Positions 8,406 to 15,579 of a stretch of DNA of 16,689 nt are shown piece after piece (the stretch's first letter is position 1; each line of letters opens with the position of its first letter). The stretch spans positions 1-16,689 of the forward strand of contig DASYSA010000730.1 in NCBI GenBank assembly GCA_036003885.1, written 5' to 3'. Position numbers and translations under genes: made by a program. Origin of the DNA: DASYSA01 sp036003885. Its GTDB lineage: Bacteria; Acidobacteriota; Blastocatellia; UBA7656. The notes below the pieces were generated by a model. It had not been told where the DNA came from. It was given only the letters and a program-made list of their open reading frames with translations, and searched no databases.

Positions 8406-10934
8406 TCATTCGTACCTGAGCGCGACCATCGGATCCACCCTGGTCGCACGACGAGCTGGCACCAAACAGGCTCCCAGAGCCACTGTTATGAGCGCAAACG
8501 AGATTGTCACAAAGGTTGCGGGGTCGGTAGCGCCGACGCCGAACAGGAAGCTGGCTATGAAGCGAGTCAGGCCCAGGGCAGCGGCGGTGCCGATCCCAAT
8601 CCCGATAATCGCCATCAACATACCCTGACCGGCCACTCGCCTGAGAATGCTCTGCTCGGTTGCTCCCAGCGCCATTCGAATCGCGATCTCGTGAGTTCGC
8701 TGGGCGACCGAATACGACATCACGCCGTAGAGTCCCACGGCTGCCAACACCAGGGCCAGAAGGCCGAAGAAGCCGGTCAATTTCGGAAAGAAGCGTTCCT
8801 GGGTGAGAGATCGTTCAACCTGCTCTATCTGCGTTTTGATATCGAACACCTGCAGGTCTTTATCAACATCTCGCACGGTCCGACGAATGGAAGCGAGCAT
8901 CATTCCGGGATCGCCGGCCGTTCTGACCGCGAAGGTAGTCATGCCCAGGGCGTTCTGAGGAAACGGCAGGTAAGCGATGGACGGAACGCCCTGTCTGGGT
9001 CTCGAGTACCGGGAGTCTCGCGCGACACCGACCACTTCAATATCGCCGCTGTTCTCAACTCTGCCGAAGCCGAAGCGCTTTCCAAGGGGGGCTTCATCTC
9101 CGAAAAATCTTCGTGCCATTGTCTGGTTGATGACAGCAACTCTCGGAGAACGTTCGTCGTCTTGTGAAGTCAGGCCGCGGCCCGCCAGCAGCGGAATTTC
9201 CATCGTCTCCAGGTAGTTCCACCTTACCCGCTGCTGAAAAACTCCGCTGTCAGCTTCGGACAATGGGCGCCCCTGCGGGTATGCCGGGCCGCTTCGGCCG
9301 GCTCCACTCAACAGCGTGAACTCTGAAATAGTCGCCGAGCGCACACCGGGCAGCGCTTCAATACGCTCGATGAGTTGTTGGCAGAGAGGACCAATCTGTT
9401 CGCTTCTGTATCCCTTGGCTCTCGGATCGACCCTGAAATACAGCAGGTTGTCCGCGTTGAATCCGAGTTCCACGCTTTGGAGATTATGGAGTGTGCGCAC
9501 GAACAGGCCGGCGCCGACCAATAACAGGAGCGCTGCCGCCACCTGCCCGACCACCAGCGATTTTCCGAGAAGCGAGAGCGAGCCCCGAGCTCCGCGCGTG
9601 TTCTCTTTGAGCGCAGAATTCAAGTCAACGCGCGTCGCCCGCAGCGCAGGCGCGAGTCCGAACAGAACGCCGGTTAATAGCGCGACCGCGGCGGTAAAGC
9701 AGAAGACTCGCCAATCCAGTTTTAGCTCGGCCTCTAGTTGGCTTCCTCGCCCGGGACTCCACATCAGCAAGAGGTCTTTCAACCACCAGGCGAGCAGCAA
9801 ACCGAGCGCGCCGCCCAGCAGCGCCAGCAATATACTCTCCGTCAATAGCTGACGGATCAGCCTGAAGCGCCGGGCACCGAGCGCCAAGCGGACGGCTATC
9901 TCCTGCCGCCGTCTTGCTGCCCGGGCCAACAGCAGGTTGGCAATATTTGCGCATGCGATCAGCAGCACCAGCCCGACCACGATCATGAGGATTCTCAAAG
10001 GCTGTTCGTAAGACTGCCGCAAATAGACTTCGCCGTACTTGCCCGAAAGCACCTGCAGAGTTGGCAACTCGCGGGGCCCCCAGTCCGGTGGACGGCGACT
10101 GGGCGGCGCGGCGTTCCAGCCCGCCAGCGCACTTTGCTGAAACACTCCTTCGAGCTCTGCATGCACCTGGTTCGCGGTCGTGCCGGGCCTCATCCGCCCC
10201 ATCATGCGCACCCACCAGTACCACGACTCATGCATCTCCGAGGCGGATTGCCTGAGGCGTGGCTCCAACGCCAGGGGCATCGAAATATCAGGAGAATCGC
10301 CGACCTCTAATCCTCCATAGAACTGCGGCGGCGTAATGCCGATGATCGTGACCGGTACGTTGTTGATGGTTATGGTCTTGCCCAATACGACCTCGTCCAG
10401 TCCGAAGCGAAGTTGCCAGTAGCGATGGCTAATGACCGCAACCGGATCTGCATGAGTCTCGTCGTCGCTCTCCGCTATAGTTCGGCCCAGCAGCGTCTGC
10501 ACTCCTAACGCGGAATAGAAGCCGCCCGTCACCAACTGCCCTTTGGCAATCTCCGCCTGCCCATCCACATTCACATTCAGGTCTCCGGACGGGGCGAAGG
10601 CAAAGACATCCGAAAGGGTTTCGGTTTGAGCGCGAAAATCCTGGAAGGCCGGATACGAGAAGGAAGAGCCGACACGGAGCCCGGTCGCCGGGTCTCGGTT
10701 TATGGTGCCGCTGTGCGAGATTGCCATCATTCGTTCGCACTGGGTTTTGAACAGAACCAGTTCTTCCGGCCTCTTCACTGGCAGCGTTTTCAGGAGGACC
10801 GCGTCAACCAGGCTGAACAGGGCAGTGTTTGCGCCTATACCGAGGGCCAGAGACAAAACGGCCGCGGCGGTGAAACCCGGGCTCTTCAGCAACTGCCGAA
10901 AACCATAACGCAGATCCTGCAAGAGAGTGTCCAT
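8406..10934 (-). CDS. ADOP-family MacB/FtsX-like ABC permease (ADOP 2)
   Basis: 842 aa from ATG 10934. This start was chosen because MDTLLQDLRYGFRQLLKSPG is the standard ADOP N-terminus; the open frame continues 73 codons upstream, but that extension is not family-like. TM1 is at about 22-48 (ALGIGANTALFSLVDAV), followed by a periplasmic MacB-core domain about 50-300, FtsX TMs at about 311-336, 360-386 and 412-432 with QEIAVRLALGARR at 344-356, TM5 at about 459-479, a second periplasmic domain about 490-705, and FtsX TMs at about 717-741, 773-791 and 806-825 with HEIAIRMALGA at 748-758. The tail is ARRATRVDPMVALRYE. It differs from ADOP 1 mainly in a longer first periplasmic domain (extra residues about 63-90 and 265-310), which may change what it binds. 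No ATPase partner is encoded nearby. The stop lies 74 bp before the DUF4097 start. Confidence 0.96.
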   Translation of the reverse strand: MDTLLQDLRYGFRQLLKSPGFTAAAVLSLALGIGANTALFSLVDAVLLKTLPVKRPEELVLFKTQCERMMAISHSGTINRDPATGLRVGSSFSYPAFQDFRAQTETLSDVFAFAPSGDLNVNVDGQAEIAKGQLVTGGFYSALGVQTLLGRTIAESDDETHADPVAVISHRYWQLRFGLDEVVLGKTITINNVPVTIIGITPPQFYGGLEVGDSPDISMPLALEPRLRQSASEMHESWYWWVRMMGRMRPGTTANQVHAELEGVFQQSALAGWNAAPPSRRPPDWGPRELPTLQVLSGKYGEVYLRQSYEQPLRILMIVVGLVLLIACANIANLLLARAARRRQEIAVRLALGARRFRLIRQLLTESILLALLGGALGLLLAWWLKDLLLMWSPGRGSQLEAELKLDWRVFCFTAAVALLTGVLFGLAPALRATRVDLNSALKENTRGARGSLSLLGKSLVVGQVAAALLLLVGAGLFVRTLHNLQSVELGFNADNLLYFRVDPRAKGYRSEQIGPLCQQLIERIEALPGVRSATISEFTLLSGAGRSGPAYPQGRPLSEADSGVFQQRVRWNYLETMEIPLLAGRGLTSQDDERSPRVAVINQTMARRFFGDEAPLGKRFGFGRVENSGDIEVVGVARDSRYSRPRQGVPSIAYLPFPQNALGMTTFAVRTAGDPGMMLASIRRTVRDVDKDLQVFDIKTQIEQVERSLTQERFFPKLTGFFGLLALVLAAVGLYGVMSYSVAQRTHEIAIRMALGATEQSILRRVAGQGMLMAIIGIGIGTAAALGLTRFIASFLFGVGATDPATFVTISFALITVALGACLVPARRATRVDPMVALRYE

Positions 10935-10939
10935 AGTAT

Positions 10940-10953
10940 TTGTCAGTTGTTCG
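10940..10953. repeat. Two heptamer units just upstream of ADOP 2
   Basis: TTGTCAG followed by TTGTTCG, the same heptamer family as the 5344-5473 array, begins six bases upstream of the ADOP 2 start codon. As at ADOP 1, no purine-rich Shine-Dalgarno is visible at normal spacing. Confidence 0.5.
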
Positions 10954-11061
10954 GCCTTGACGTTCTGATCTCTGACCCTCCAACCCGCAACCGTTGGTGG
11001 CGGGGCCGAATCCACTTTCTCCACGAACAGCAAGTAAAGCTGGAACTTTGAACGTACAGCC

Positions 11062-11889
11062 TCAGGCTTCGGGTGGCAGCTCTGAATCTGCCTTTTCCAC
11101 GACCAGGACTTCAATGGGCCGCCTCGCAGGCACCATCTCGAGTCCAAGCTCATCGCGTACTGCGTTTATTACCATTGTCTCGTCGGCTCGGCTGTAGGAG
11201 AGCTCCCAGTCATAGTCGCCTCTGAGCTCGGTTTCATCGACGACCGGGCGGTCGAGAAAGTTTTCCAGCACGTCAGCCAGCACACCGACAGGTTGTCTGT
11301 CGGCGTGAATCTTGCCACGCACGAACCAGTGCTCCGCCTTTTCAGCCCGTGAAGGACGCAACTTTGATGTCTCCTTTCGGAGCACCCGCAGCACCAGGAC
11401 ATCCATTTCGCGCGTCTCGCGGTGTGCGCGAATGCCAAAGGTCGATTCGACCATCTGCTGAAACATTGGATAGAGCAGATCCTCGCGGCCCCTGGGAGCC
11501 ACGACCGATACTTTGTACTTGCCCTCGACTTCCGGGACCTGGCTTATCACTCGGTGAAATGGCGTTTGATAGGCGACAGCAATGAGATTCAAAAACGCGA
11601 TGCCGTCACCGGTGATCTCGCCCGGCAGAGGAAAGAGGCCACCGGAGTCCGAGTTGGAAGGTCTGATGACAGCTTGAAAAAGAGGCGCGCCCCCAGCTTC
11701 TTCCTTCGCCTTTGCATCAGCCGCCACCCGATCCTGGCCGATGTTCTCTTTCGGCGGATGTGCAATTGGTTCGCCCGTCTGCACGTTGCCTATTCTGAGA
11801 GCGGCGAGCTGATCGTTTGTTTGAAAGCAGCTCATCGGATTCGATGACGCGCTTACGATTAGGAGAATAAGCGAAACCCTGACGAGCAT
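11062..11889 (-). CDS. TIGR03435-like soil-associated exported protein
   Basis: 275 aa from ATG 11889, which has a near-perfect AAGGAGGT (11894-11901) and gives a signal peptide (MLVRVSLILLIVSASS). A longer frame from 11949 is less likely. The conserved layout of the TIGR03435 family is visible in order: FLNLIAVAYQTPFHRVI (99-115), VEGKYKVSVVAP (121-132), FQQMVESTFGIRAHRETREM (143-162), then LADVLENFLDRPVVDETELR (204-223), YDWELSYS (226-233) and LGLEMVPARRPIEVLVVEKA (248-267). The family is expanded in soil Acidobacteria and is usually described as uncharacterised; the C-terminal half resembles a secretin-type short domain in its strand/helix pattern (inference). It sits between the TPR/HEAT gene and ADOP 2, 63 bp after the former. 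Function unknown. Confidence 0.87.
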   Translation of the reverse strand: MLVRVSLILLIVSASSNPMSCFQTNDQLAALRIGNVQTGEPIAHPPKENIGQDRVAADAKAKEEAGGAPLFQAVIRPSNSDSGGLFPLPGEITGDGIAFLNLIAVAYQTPFHRVISQVPEVEGKYKVSVVAPRGREDLLYPMFQQMVESTFGIRAHRETREMDVLVLRVLRKETSKLRPSRAEKAEHWFVRGKIHADRQPVGVLADVLENFLDRPVVDETELRGDYDWELSYSRADETMVINAVRDELGLEMVPARRPIEVLVVEKADSELPPEA

Positions 11890-11893
11890 CTGC

Positions 11894-11901
11894 ACCTCCT
11901 T
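11894..11901 (-). promoter_or_regulatory. Strong ribosome binding site AAGGAGGT
   Basis: AAGGAGGT on the minus strand, four bases before ATG 11889, is the strongest Shine-Dalgarno in the window. It fixes the start of the TIGR03435-like gene. Confidence 0.85.
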
Positions 11902-11952
11902 AACCTTCGTTCCTCGTTTCCGCGCATCAACAACTGGACCGATCGCCATTCT

Positions 11953-13677
11953 TCATTTGAGAAGGTCTTCCAGGAACTTCATAGCCTCGGGATCCCTGCT
12001 TTGACCCAGCGCCATGACTGCTTGCTTTCGCAGCTCGACCGAGGCATCTGATTTGGCAATCTCCATCAGTTTTTTAAGCGCGGCCTTCGAACGAGTCTGG
12101 CTGAGCGCGAAGAGGATCTGCTTCCTAACTTCGACGTTCTGCTCTGAGCTGTAAATCTGTCCCAGCATTTCGGCTCCCTGGTCTCCATGCTGCTGGCCGA
12201 GGCCGAAGATTGCCTGTTTGCGCAGCTCGACGTCGCTGGCAGTGCGGGCGATCTCCAGCATCTTTGCCTGAGCTTTCGCACCGCGAATCTGGGACAAGGC
12301 GAACAGAACCTGTTTGCGGATCTCGACGTTCTGATCTGCGTCATAAATCTTCATCAGATCATCGACCCCCGCGTCATCGTGTTGCTGGCTGATGCCGAAT
12401 ATCGCTTCCTTGCGCACCTGGACGTCGCCGGAGGCGGATGCAATCGCGACGAGTTTGGCGCGCGCCTTAGGCCCCCGAAGCTGGGAGAGGGCGAAGAGGA
12501 CTTGCTTGCGTATCTCCACCTGCGCGTCTGCATCGTAGATCTTCGTAAGATCATCGGCTGCGTTTTCATCGCGCTGCTGGCTGATGCCAAAGATGGCCTG
12601 CTTCCGCACCTCGACGTCGCCTGGAGCGCTCGCGATTTCGACAAGTTTGGCTCGTGCCCTTGAGTCACGGGTCTGAGATAACGCGAAGAGGACTTGCTTG
12701 CGGATTTCAACACCCTGGTTGGCGTCATAGATCTTAGCCAGCTCACCAACGGCTTTCTCATCACGCCGTTGGCCGAGACCGAAGATGGCTTGCTCGCGCA
12801 CTTTGTTTGCGGTGGCGGTTCGTGCAATTTCGCTCAACAGATCGGTAGCGCGAGGGCTTCGGTGCTGCGAGATGGCAAACACAGCCTGGTTTGCGGTCTC
12901 GGCGTCGTTTGATTGCGCCGCAATATCTTTCAACACATCGAGGGCCTTCTCATCATTGGTCTGGCCCAGCCAGAAGACGGCGGTCTTGCGCAGCTTTGCG
13001 TCTTGCTGATTGCGGGCCAGCTCAATGAGTAGAGCCGTTGTCTGCGTGCCCCGGTGTTGCCCAAGCAGTGAGATGGCAGTCTCCTGTATCCGTCTGCTCA
13101 CCGTCGAACCCGGCTTCAACATCTCAACGACGATTTGCGCCGCGCGGTCGGGATTGGACTGAAAGAGGCTCTGCAAGGCGATGAGCTTCAGCTCCTCATT
13201 GCTCTGGTCGACCTGGACCTCCTTATTGAGTTTGGCCGAGAGCTCGATGATCAGAGCCCTCGCATCGTCGGCCCAGGTTGAACGCGGATAGTCTTTGATC
13301 AGGAGTTCCAGATGGTCATAGGCCTCTTGATACATCTTTTGCTTGTTCAACGCAAACGCGAGCCAGTAGTGAGCCGCATCGACGTTCTTGTGTTTGGGAT
13401 ATGCGCCGATGAAGTCGCCGAATCGCTTCGCAGCTTTCCCCCAAGCCTCTTCCCCAATCAGATCGCGCCCTTCGGTGAAGACCTTCATGGCGGCATCGGT
13501 GCCCGATGTCTGAACGAATCGATTGAGTTTCTCCAGGTCCTGCGCCTGAAGGCGTTGCGAGTGGTCACCTGACAGCAGGATCAACAATGCAACGGCCATC
13601 ACAGGCAGCAGCATGAAGCAGCTTAAGCCTGCGACCGAATGACGAAAACGCACCTGATTGTACTTTTTGTCCGACAT
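11953..13677 (-). CDS. Exported TPR + HEAT-repeat protein, 574 aa
   Basis: Residues 1-46 hold a basic N-terminus and one hydrophobic segment (about 16-36, SVAGLSCFMLLPVMAVALLIL), either a signal peptide or an anchor. Residues about 58-150 look like TPR/YbgF-BamD-type helices (FTEGRDLIGEEAWGKAAKRF, HYWLAFALNKQKMYQEAYDH, LIKDYPRSTWADDA). Residues about 158-574 are HEAT repeats, thirteen by eye. From 217 to 568 there are eleven units of exactly 32 residues with no indel. The last eight alternate between type A (IYDADxxVEIRKQVLFALSQ) and type B (IASxxGDVEVRKQAIFGISQ). AGGAG at 13682-13686 precedes the ATG. The gene comes 27 bp after the anti-sigma factor and is the first structural gene of the sigma-led cluster, so it is likely a main target. 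It lacks the unknown N-domain of the 404- and 589-aa proteins. An envelope scaffold role is inferred. Confidence 0.95.
   Translation of the reverse strand: MSDKKYNQVRFRHSVAGLSCFMLLPVMAVALLILLSGDHSQRLQAQDLEKLNRFVQTSGTDAAMKVFTEGRDLIGEEAWGKAAKRFGDFIGAYPKHKNVDAAHYWLAFALNKQKMYQEAYDHLELLIKDYPRSTWADDARALIIELSAKLNKEVQVDQSNEELKLIALQSLFQSNPDRAAQIVVEMLKPGSTVSRRIQETAISLLGQHRGTQTTALLIELARNQQDAKLRKTAVFWLGQTNDEKALDVLKDIAAQSNDAETANQAVFAISQHRSPRATDLLSEIARTATANKVREQAIFGLGQRRDEKAVGELAKIYDANQGVEIRKQVLFALSQTRDSRARAKLVEIASAPGDVEVRKQAIFGISQQRDENAADDLTKIYDADAQVEIRKQVLFALSQLRGPKARAKLVAIASASGDVQVRKEAIFGISQQHDDAGVDDLMKIYDADQNVEIRKQVLFALSQIRGAKAQAKMLEIARTASDVELRKQAIFGLGQQHGDQGAEMLGQIYSSEQNVEVRKQILFALSQTRSKAALKKLMEIAKSDASVELRKQAVMALGQSRDPEAMKFLEDLLK
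11974..12741 (-). repeat. Four 192-bp coding dyad repeats (8 x 96 bp HEAT units)
   Basis: Residues 313-568 divide exactly into four A/B dyads of 64 residues. Type A units start at 313, 377, 441 and 505; type B units at 345, 409, 473 and 537. The DNA is visibly repetitive at 96-bp steps: GCTTGCGGAT- or TTGCGCAC-like words recur near 12211, 12308, 12404, 12500 and 12597. The region may be prone to recombination and to short-read misassembly. Confidence 0.85.
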
Positions 13678-13704
13678 AAATCTCCTGATGCTATGATCGA
13701 GTTA

Positions 13705-14742
13705 CTAGGGCTGATAATTTGTTGCCGTCAACGGAGCCGAATAGACCTGCAACACGGCGATGATCTCCATCTTATGTATGCGATCCTTGATCGAGCGCAC
13801 TTCATCGGTCGACGGCCGGTCCGGCAAGTTGGCGATGTCGAGCAACACCGGCTCTAAACTGCCGAGCACATCTTCGGCGGGAAGATTGCCGCTGGTCTCG
13901 GCATCCCGCCGGAGCAGGATGTTTTGATAGAGTAGGCTCTTCGATTGCCGCTTCTCGAGGGCCAGATCGGCGGTGATTCCTTCGGTCGAGGTGTCGGAGT
14001 TTCTGAAACTGCGCAACAGCATTTGCGCCTTCTCGAAGTGCCTGACCATCCCCGCATCGAAAATACCGACGTCATTCGTTGTTGCAAGCCGCTCCGCGGA
14101 ATTATCCCCGTCATTCGAAGGGGTGATCGGAGCTTCTTGTTTAACGCTGGCGTATTGCTTTTGCTCCGGTGATTGACGCGGACGGTCCGGCTTCATCGTC
14201 CCGACGATCTTCGATTTGTCTCCTTCTGGCCGGACCGCGATTATCTTGTTTTCATGCTCGTCGCCGGGTGTCGGAGCAGGAGTTGGTATCGACTCCTGAG
14301 TCTGTTTATTCTCAACTCGCTCCTCCGGTCTCTGGGCGAACAAGCCCGTTCGAAGACCAAGCCAAAGTCCGAAGACCAGCACAAGCACGGCAAGGGAGGC
14401 ATACGCAAGGTGCCGAGGTGAAAGGCCCAACAACCTCAAACGGGCGATCGGCCCAATAAGTATCCGAGACCAGAATGAGTCAGCAGGCGAGATTCGTTCC
14501 GGAATTGAATCCTGGGCGAGCGCGGCGGCGATGCGCGCGCGCAGATGCTCGCTTGGGATGCTGTCGGGCAGTTCGTCCTCAAATGCGCTGGCCATCAACT
14601 CAATCGCGCGCTCTAATTCGAAGGCACTTGCGGCGCACGCGTCACACTGGGCCAGATGCTTGTTGACTTGAGCCGCGATTTCCGGCTCAAGCTCGCCATC
14701 GAAATAGGCCTGCATGGTTACTTCATTCAAGCAGGAGATCAT
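13705..14742 (-). CDS. Transmembrane zinc-finger anti-sigma factor
   Basis: 345 aa. The N-terminal anti-sigma domain (zf-HC2 type) carries the ZAS core HLAQCDAC, i.e. His29-x3-Cys33-x2-Cys36, after MQAYFDGELEPE (10-21). One membrane segment lies at about 112-132 (LAYASLAVLVLVFGLWLGL). A Pro/Thr/Glu-rich linker follows (about 136-165), then an external region to 345 with a helical, charged segment RHFEKAQMLLRSF and YQNILLRRDAE, ending near VLQVYSAPL. The domain order fits a membrane-bound regulator that holds the sigma factor in the cytoplasm and receives a signal outside. The gene overlaps the sigma gene by ATGA, and a GGGGGTGA (14749-14756) lies upstream of the ATG. The external part resembles helical regions seen in acidobacterial anti-sigma factors (inference); no known ligand domain is recognised. 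Confidence 0.93.
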   Translation of the reverse strand: MISCLNEVTMQAYFDGELEPEIAAQVNKHLAQCDACAASAFELERAIELMASAFEDELPDSIPSEHLRARIAAALAQDSIPERISPADSFWSRILIGPIARLRLLGLSPRHLAYASLAVLVLVFGLWLGLRTGLFAQRPEERVENKQTQESIPTPAPTPGDEHENKIIAVRPEGDKSKIVGTMKPDRPRQSPEQKQYASVKQEAPITPSNDGDNSAERLATTNDVGIFDAGMVRHFEKAQMLLRSFRNSDTSTEGITADLALEKRQSKSLLYQNILLRRDAETSGNLPAEDVLGSLEPVLLDIANLPDRPSTDEVRSIKDRIHKMEIIAVLQVYSAPLTATNYQP

Positions 14743-15317
14743 GGCCGTTCACCCCCGATCTTTCCGTAGAGTCTGAGGAACTCGCGCCGCCCTCGCGCAA
14801 TCAGACTGCCGACGTTGGCTTCCTTGATTTCCAGGGCGGCGGCGATCTCGCGATACGACAGCCCTTCGTGTTTGAGCAACAGACAGCTGCGCATCGGCTC
14901 CTTTATGCGGCCCAGCACGAGGCGAGCCTCTTGAATCTCGCTCTGACGTACCAGCTCTTCATCGATTGAAGGGGCGTCCACGACTCTCACGATCTCCGCG
15001 GCGAATTCTTCATCGCGAGCAGCAGAACGGTTCTTGCCGCGCAACATGTTGCGGGCCACATTCGCCGCCACTCGCAGGAGCCAGGCGCGAAGCAAGCCTT
15101 CCCGCTGCGCCGTGTGAAGATTCTGGTAGAGCCTCAAAAAGACCTCCTGGACGATGTCCTCCGCCAACTGCGGATCGCGGACCAGGGCGCAGGCGTAGCG
15201 GTAGACGGCGCGATGATGCACCGTGAACGCCTCGTCAAAGCTCAATTGAACGGTGACTTGCGCGGCCGTGGCGGCGCTGGCTTCAGAATCGGTCAATGCC
15301 ATCCCCCATCCGCTCAT
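14739..15317 (-). CDS. ECF-type RNA polymerase sigma factor
   Basis: 192 aa from ATG 15317. Sigma region 2 covers about 26-95: FDEAFTVHHRAVYRYACALV, DPQLAEDIVQEVFLRLYQNL (-10 recognition) and LRAWLLRVAANVARNML. Sigma region 4 covers about 133-190: LGRIKEPMRSCLLLKHEGLSYREIAAALEIKEANVGSLIARGRREFLRLY, whose helix-turn-helix binds the -35 element; the full motif spans about residues 134-183. No region 3 is present, as expected of ECF factors. The start is uncertain: GTG 15329, ATG 15320, ATG 15317 and ATG 15302 are all in frame. GAGGG (15323-15327) best serves 15317. It is the first gene of the cluster and should control it, and probably its own promoter, but I could not identify a convincing -35/-10 pair upstream. 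Confidence 0.95.
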   Translation of the reverse strand: MSGWGMALTDSEASAATAAQVTVQLSFDEAFTVHHRAVYRYACALVRDPQLAEDIVQEVFLRLYQNLHTAQREGLLRAWLLRVAANVARNMLRGKNRSAARDEEFAAEIVRVVDAPSIDEELVRQSEIQEARLVLGRIKEPMRSCLLLKHEGLSYREIAAALEIKEANVGSLIARGRREFLRLYGKIGGERP

Positions 15318-15322
15318 CATCG

Positions 15323-15327
15323 CCCTC
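15323..15327 (-). promoter_or_regulatory. Probable ribosome binding site of the sigma factor
   Basis: GAGGG on the minus strand lies five bases before ATG 15317 and two before ATG 15320. It is the only purine-rich element near the candidate starts apart from the GGGG directly before ATG 15302. Confidence 0.5.
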
Positions 15328-15407
15328 ACCCAGAAAACACCGCGGGCGGAGAATTCGTGGCAAGGAATTGGCCTCCGTCAGGAGGGGAGGTTGAAGACTC
15401 TGGGTCC

Positions 15408-15520
15408 AGGTTGAAAGCGAGCTGCGACGGGGCTCACGCCGCCGGCTTCAATCGTACCACTAGACTTCTGGCTTAGGTTGAAAGCGAGCTACCACGGGAT
15501 CACGCCCGCTGGCTTCGATT
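15408..15520. repeat. Imperfect direct repeat, ~67-bp spacing, upstream of the sigma operon
   Basis: Two copies start at 15408 and 15475, both reading AGGTTGAAAGCGAGCT and then CACGGG/GACGGGG, TCACGCC and GGCTTC. A shorter possible remnant (AGGTTGAAGACTC) starts at about 15388. Each copy has a GAAAGCGAGC arm and a GCTGGCTTC or GCCGGCTTC arm that can pair imperfectly, giving a REP-like element. The rest of the 262-bp gap (15318-15579) holds a small CCTCC-GTCA-GGAGG inverted repeat at 15372-15385 and no gene. Confidence 0.7.
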
Positions 15521-15579
15521 TTGCCGGCTCATCGGCTCGCGTCCGTTCCCCGTGCGAAGCACAAGCGTCCCAGGATTCG

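Noticed and set aside
11033..11056. Second heptamer family (CTGGAACTTTGAAC-like) in the ADOP 2 upstream gap
   Set aside because: Only about two degenerate units, too few to separate from chance.
10935..11153. N-terminal extension of ADOP 2 by 73 residues
   Set aside because: It overlaps the end of the TIGR03435-like gene, and ADOP proteins begin at the LLQDLRYG motif; the extension has no family similarity.
12187..12663. Plus-strand 158-aa repetitive frame (LLAEAEDCLFAQLDVAGSAGD)
   Set aside because: Antisense shadow of the 96-bp HEAT repeats; the repetitiveness comes from the real minus-strand gene.
15372..15385. Rho-independent terminator upstream of the sigma gene
   Set aside because: The CCTCC-GTCA-GGAGG hairpin has a five-base stem and is not followed by a T-run on the transcribed strand.
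15318..15579. ECF-type promoter (GGAAC-like -35) upstream of the sigma gene
   Set aside because: A GGAAC occurs on the minus strand around 15545-15550, but no -10 element with suitable spacing could be defended, and it is more than 220 bp from the start codon.
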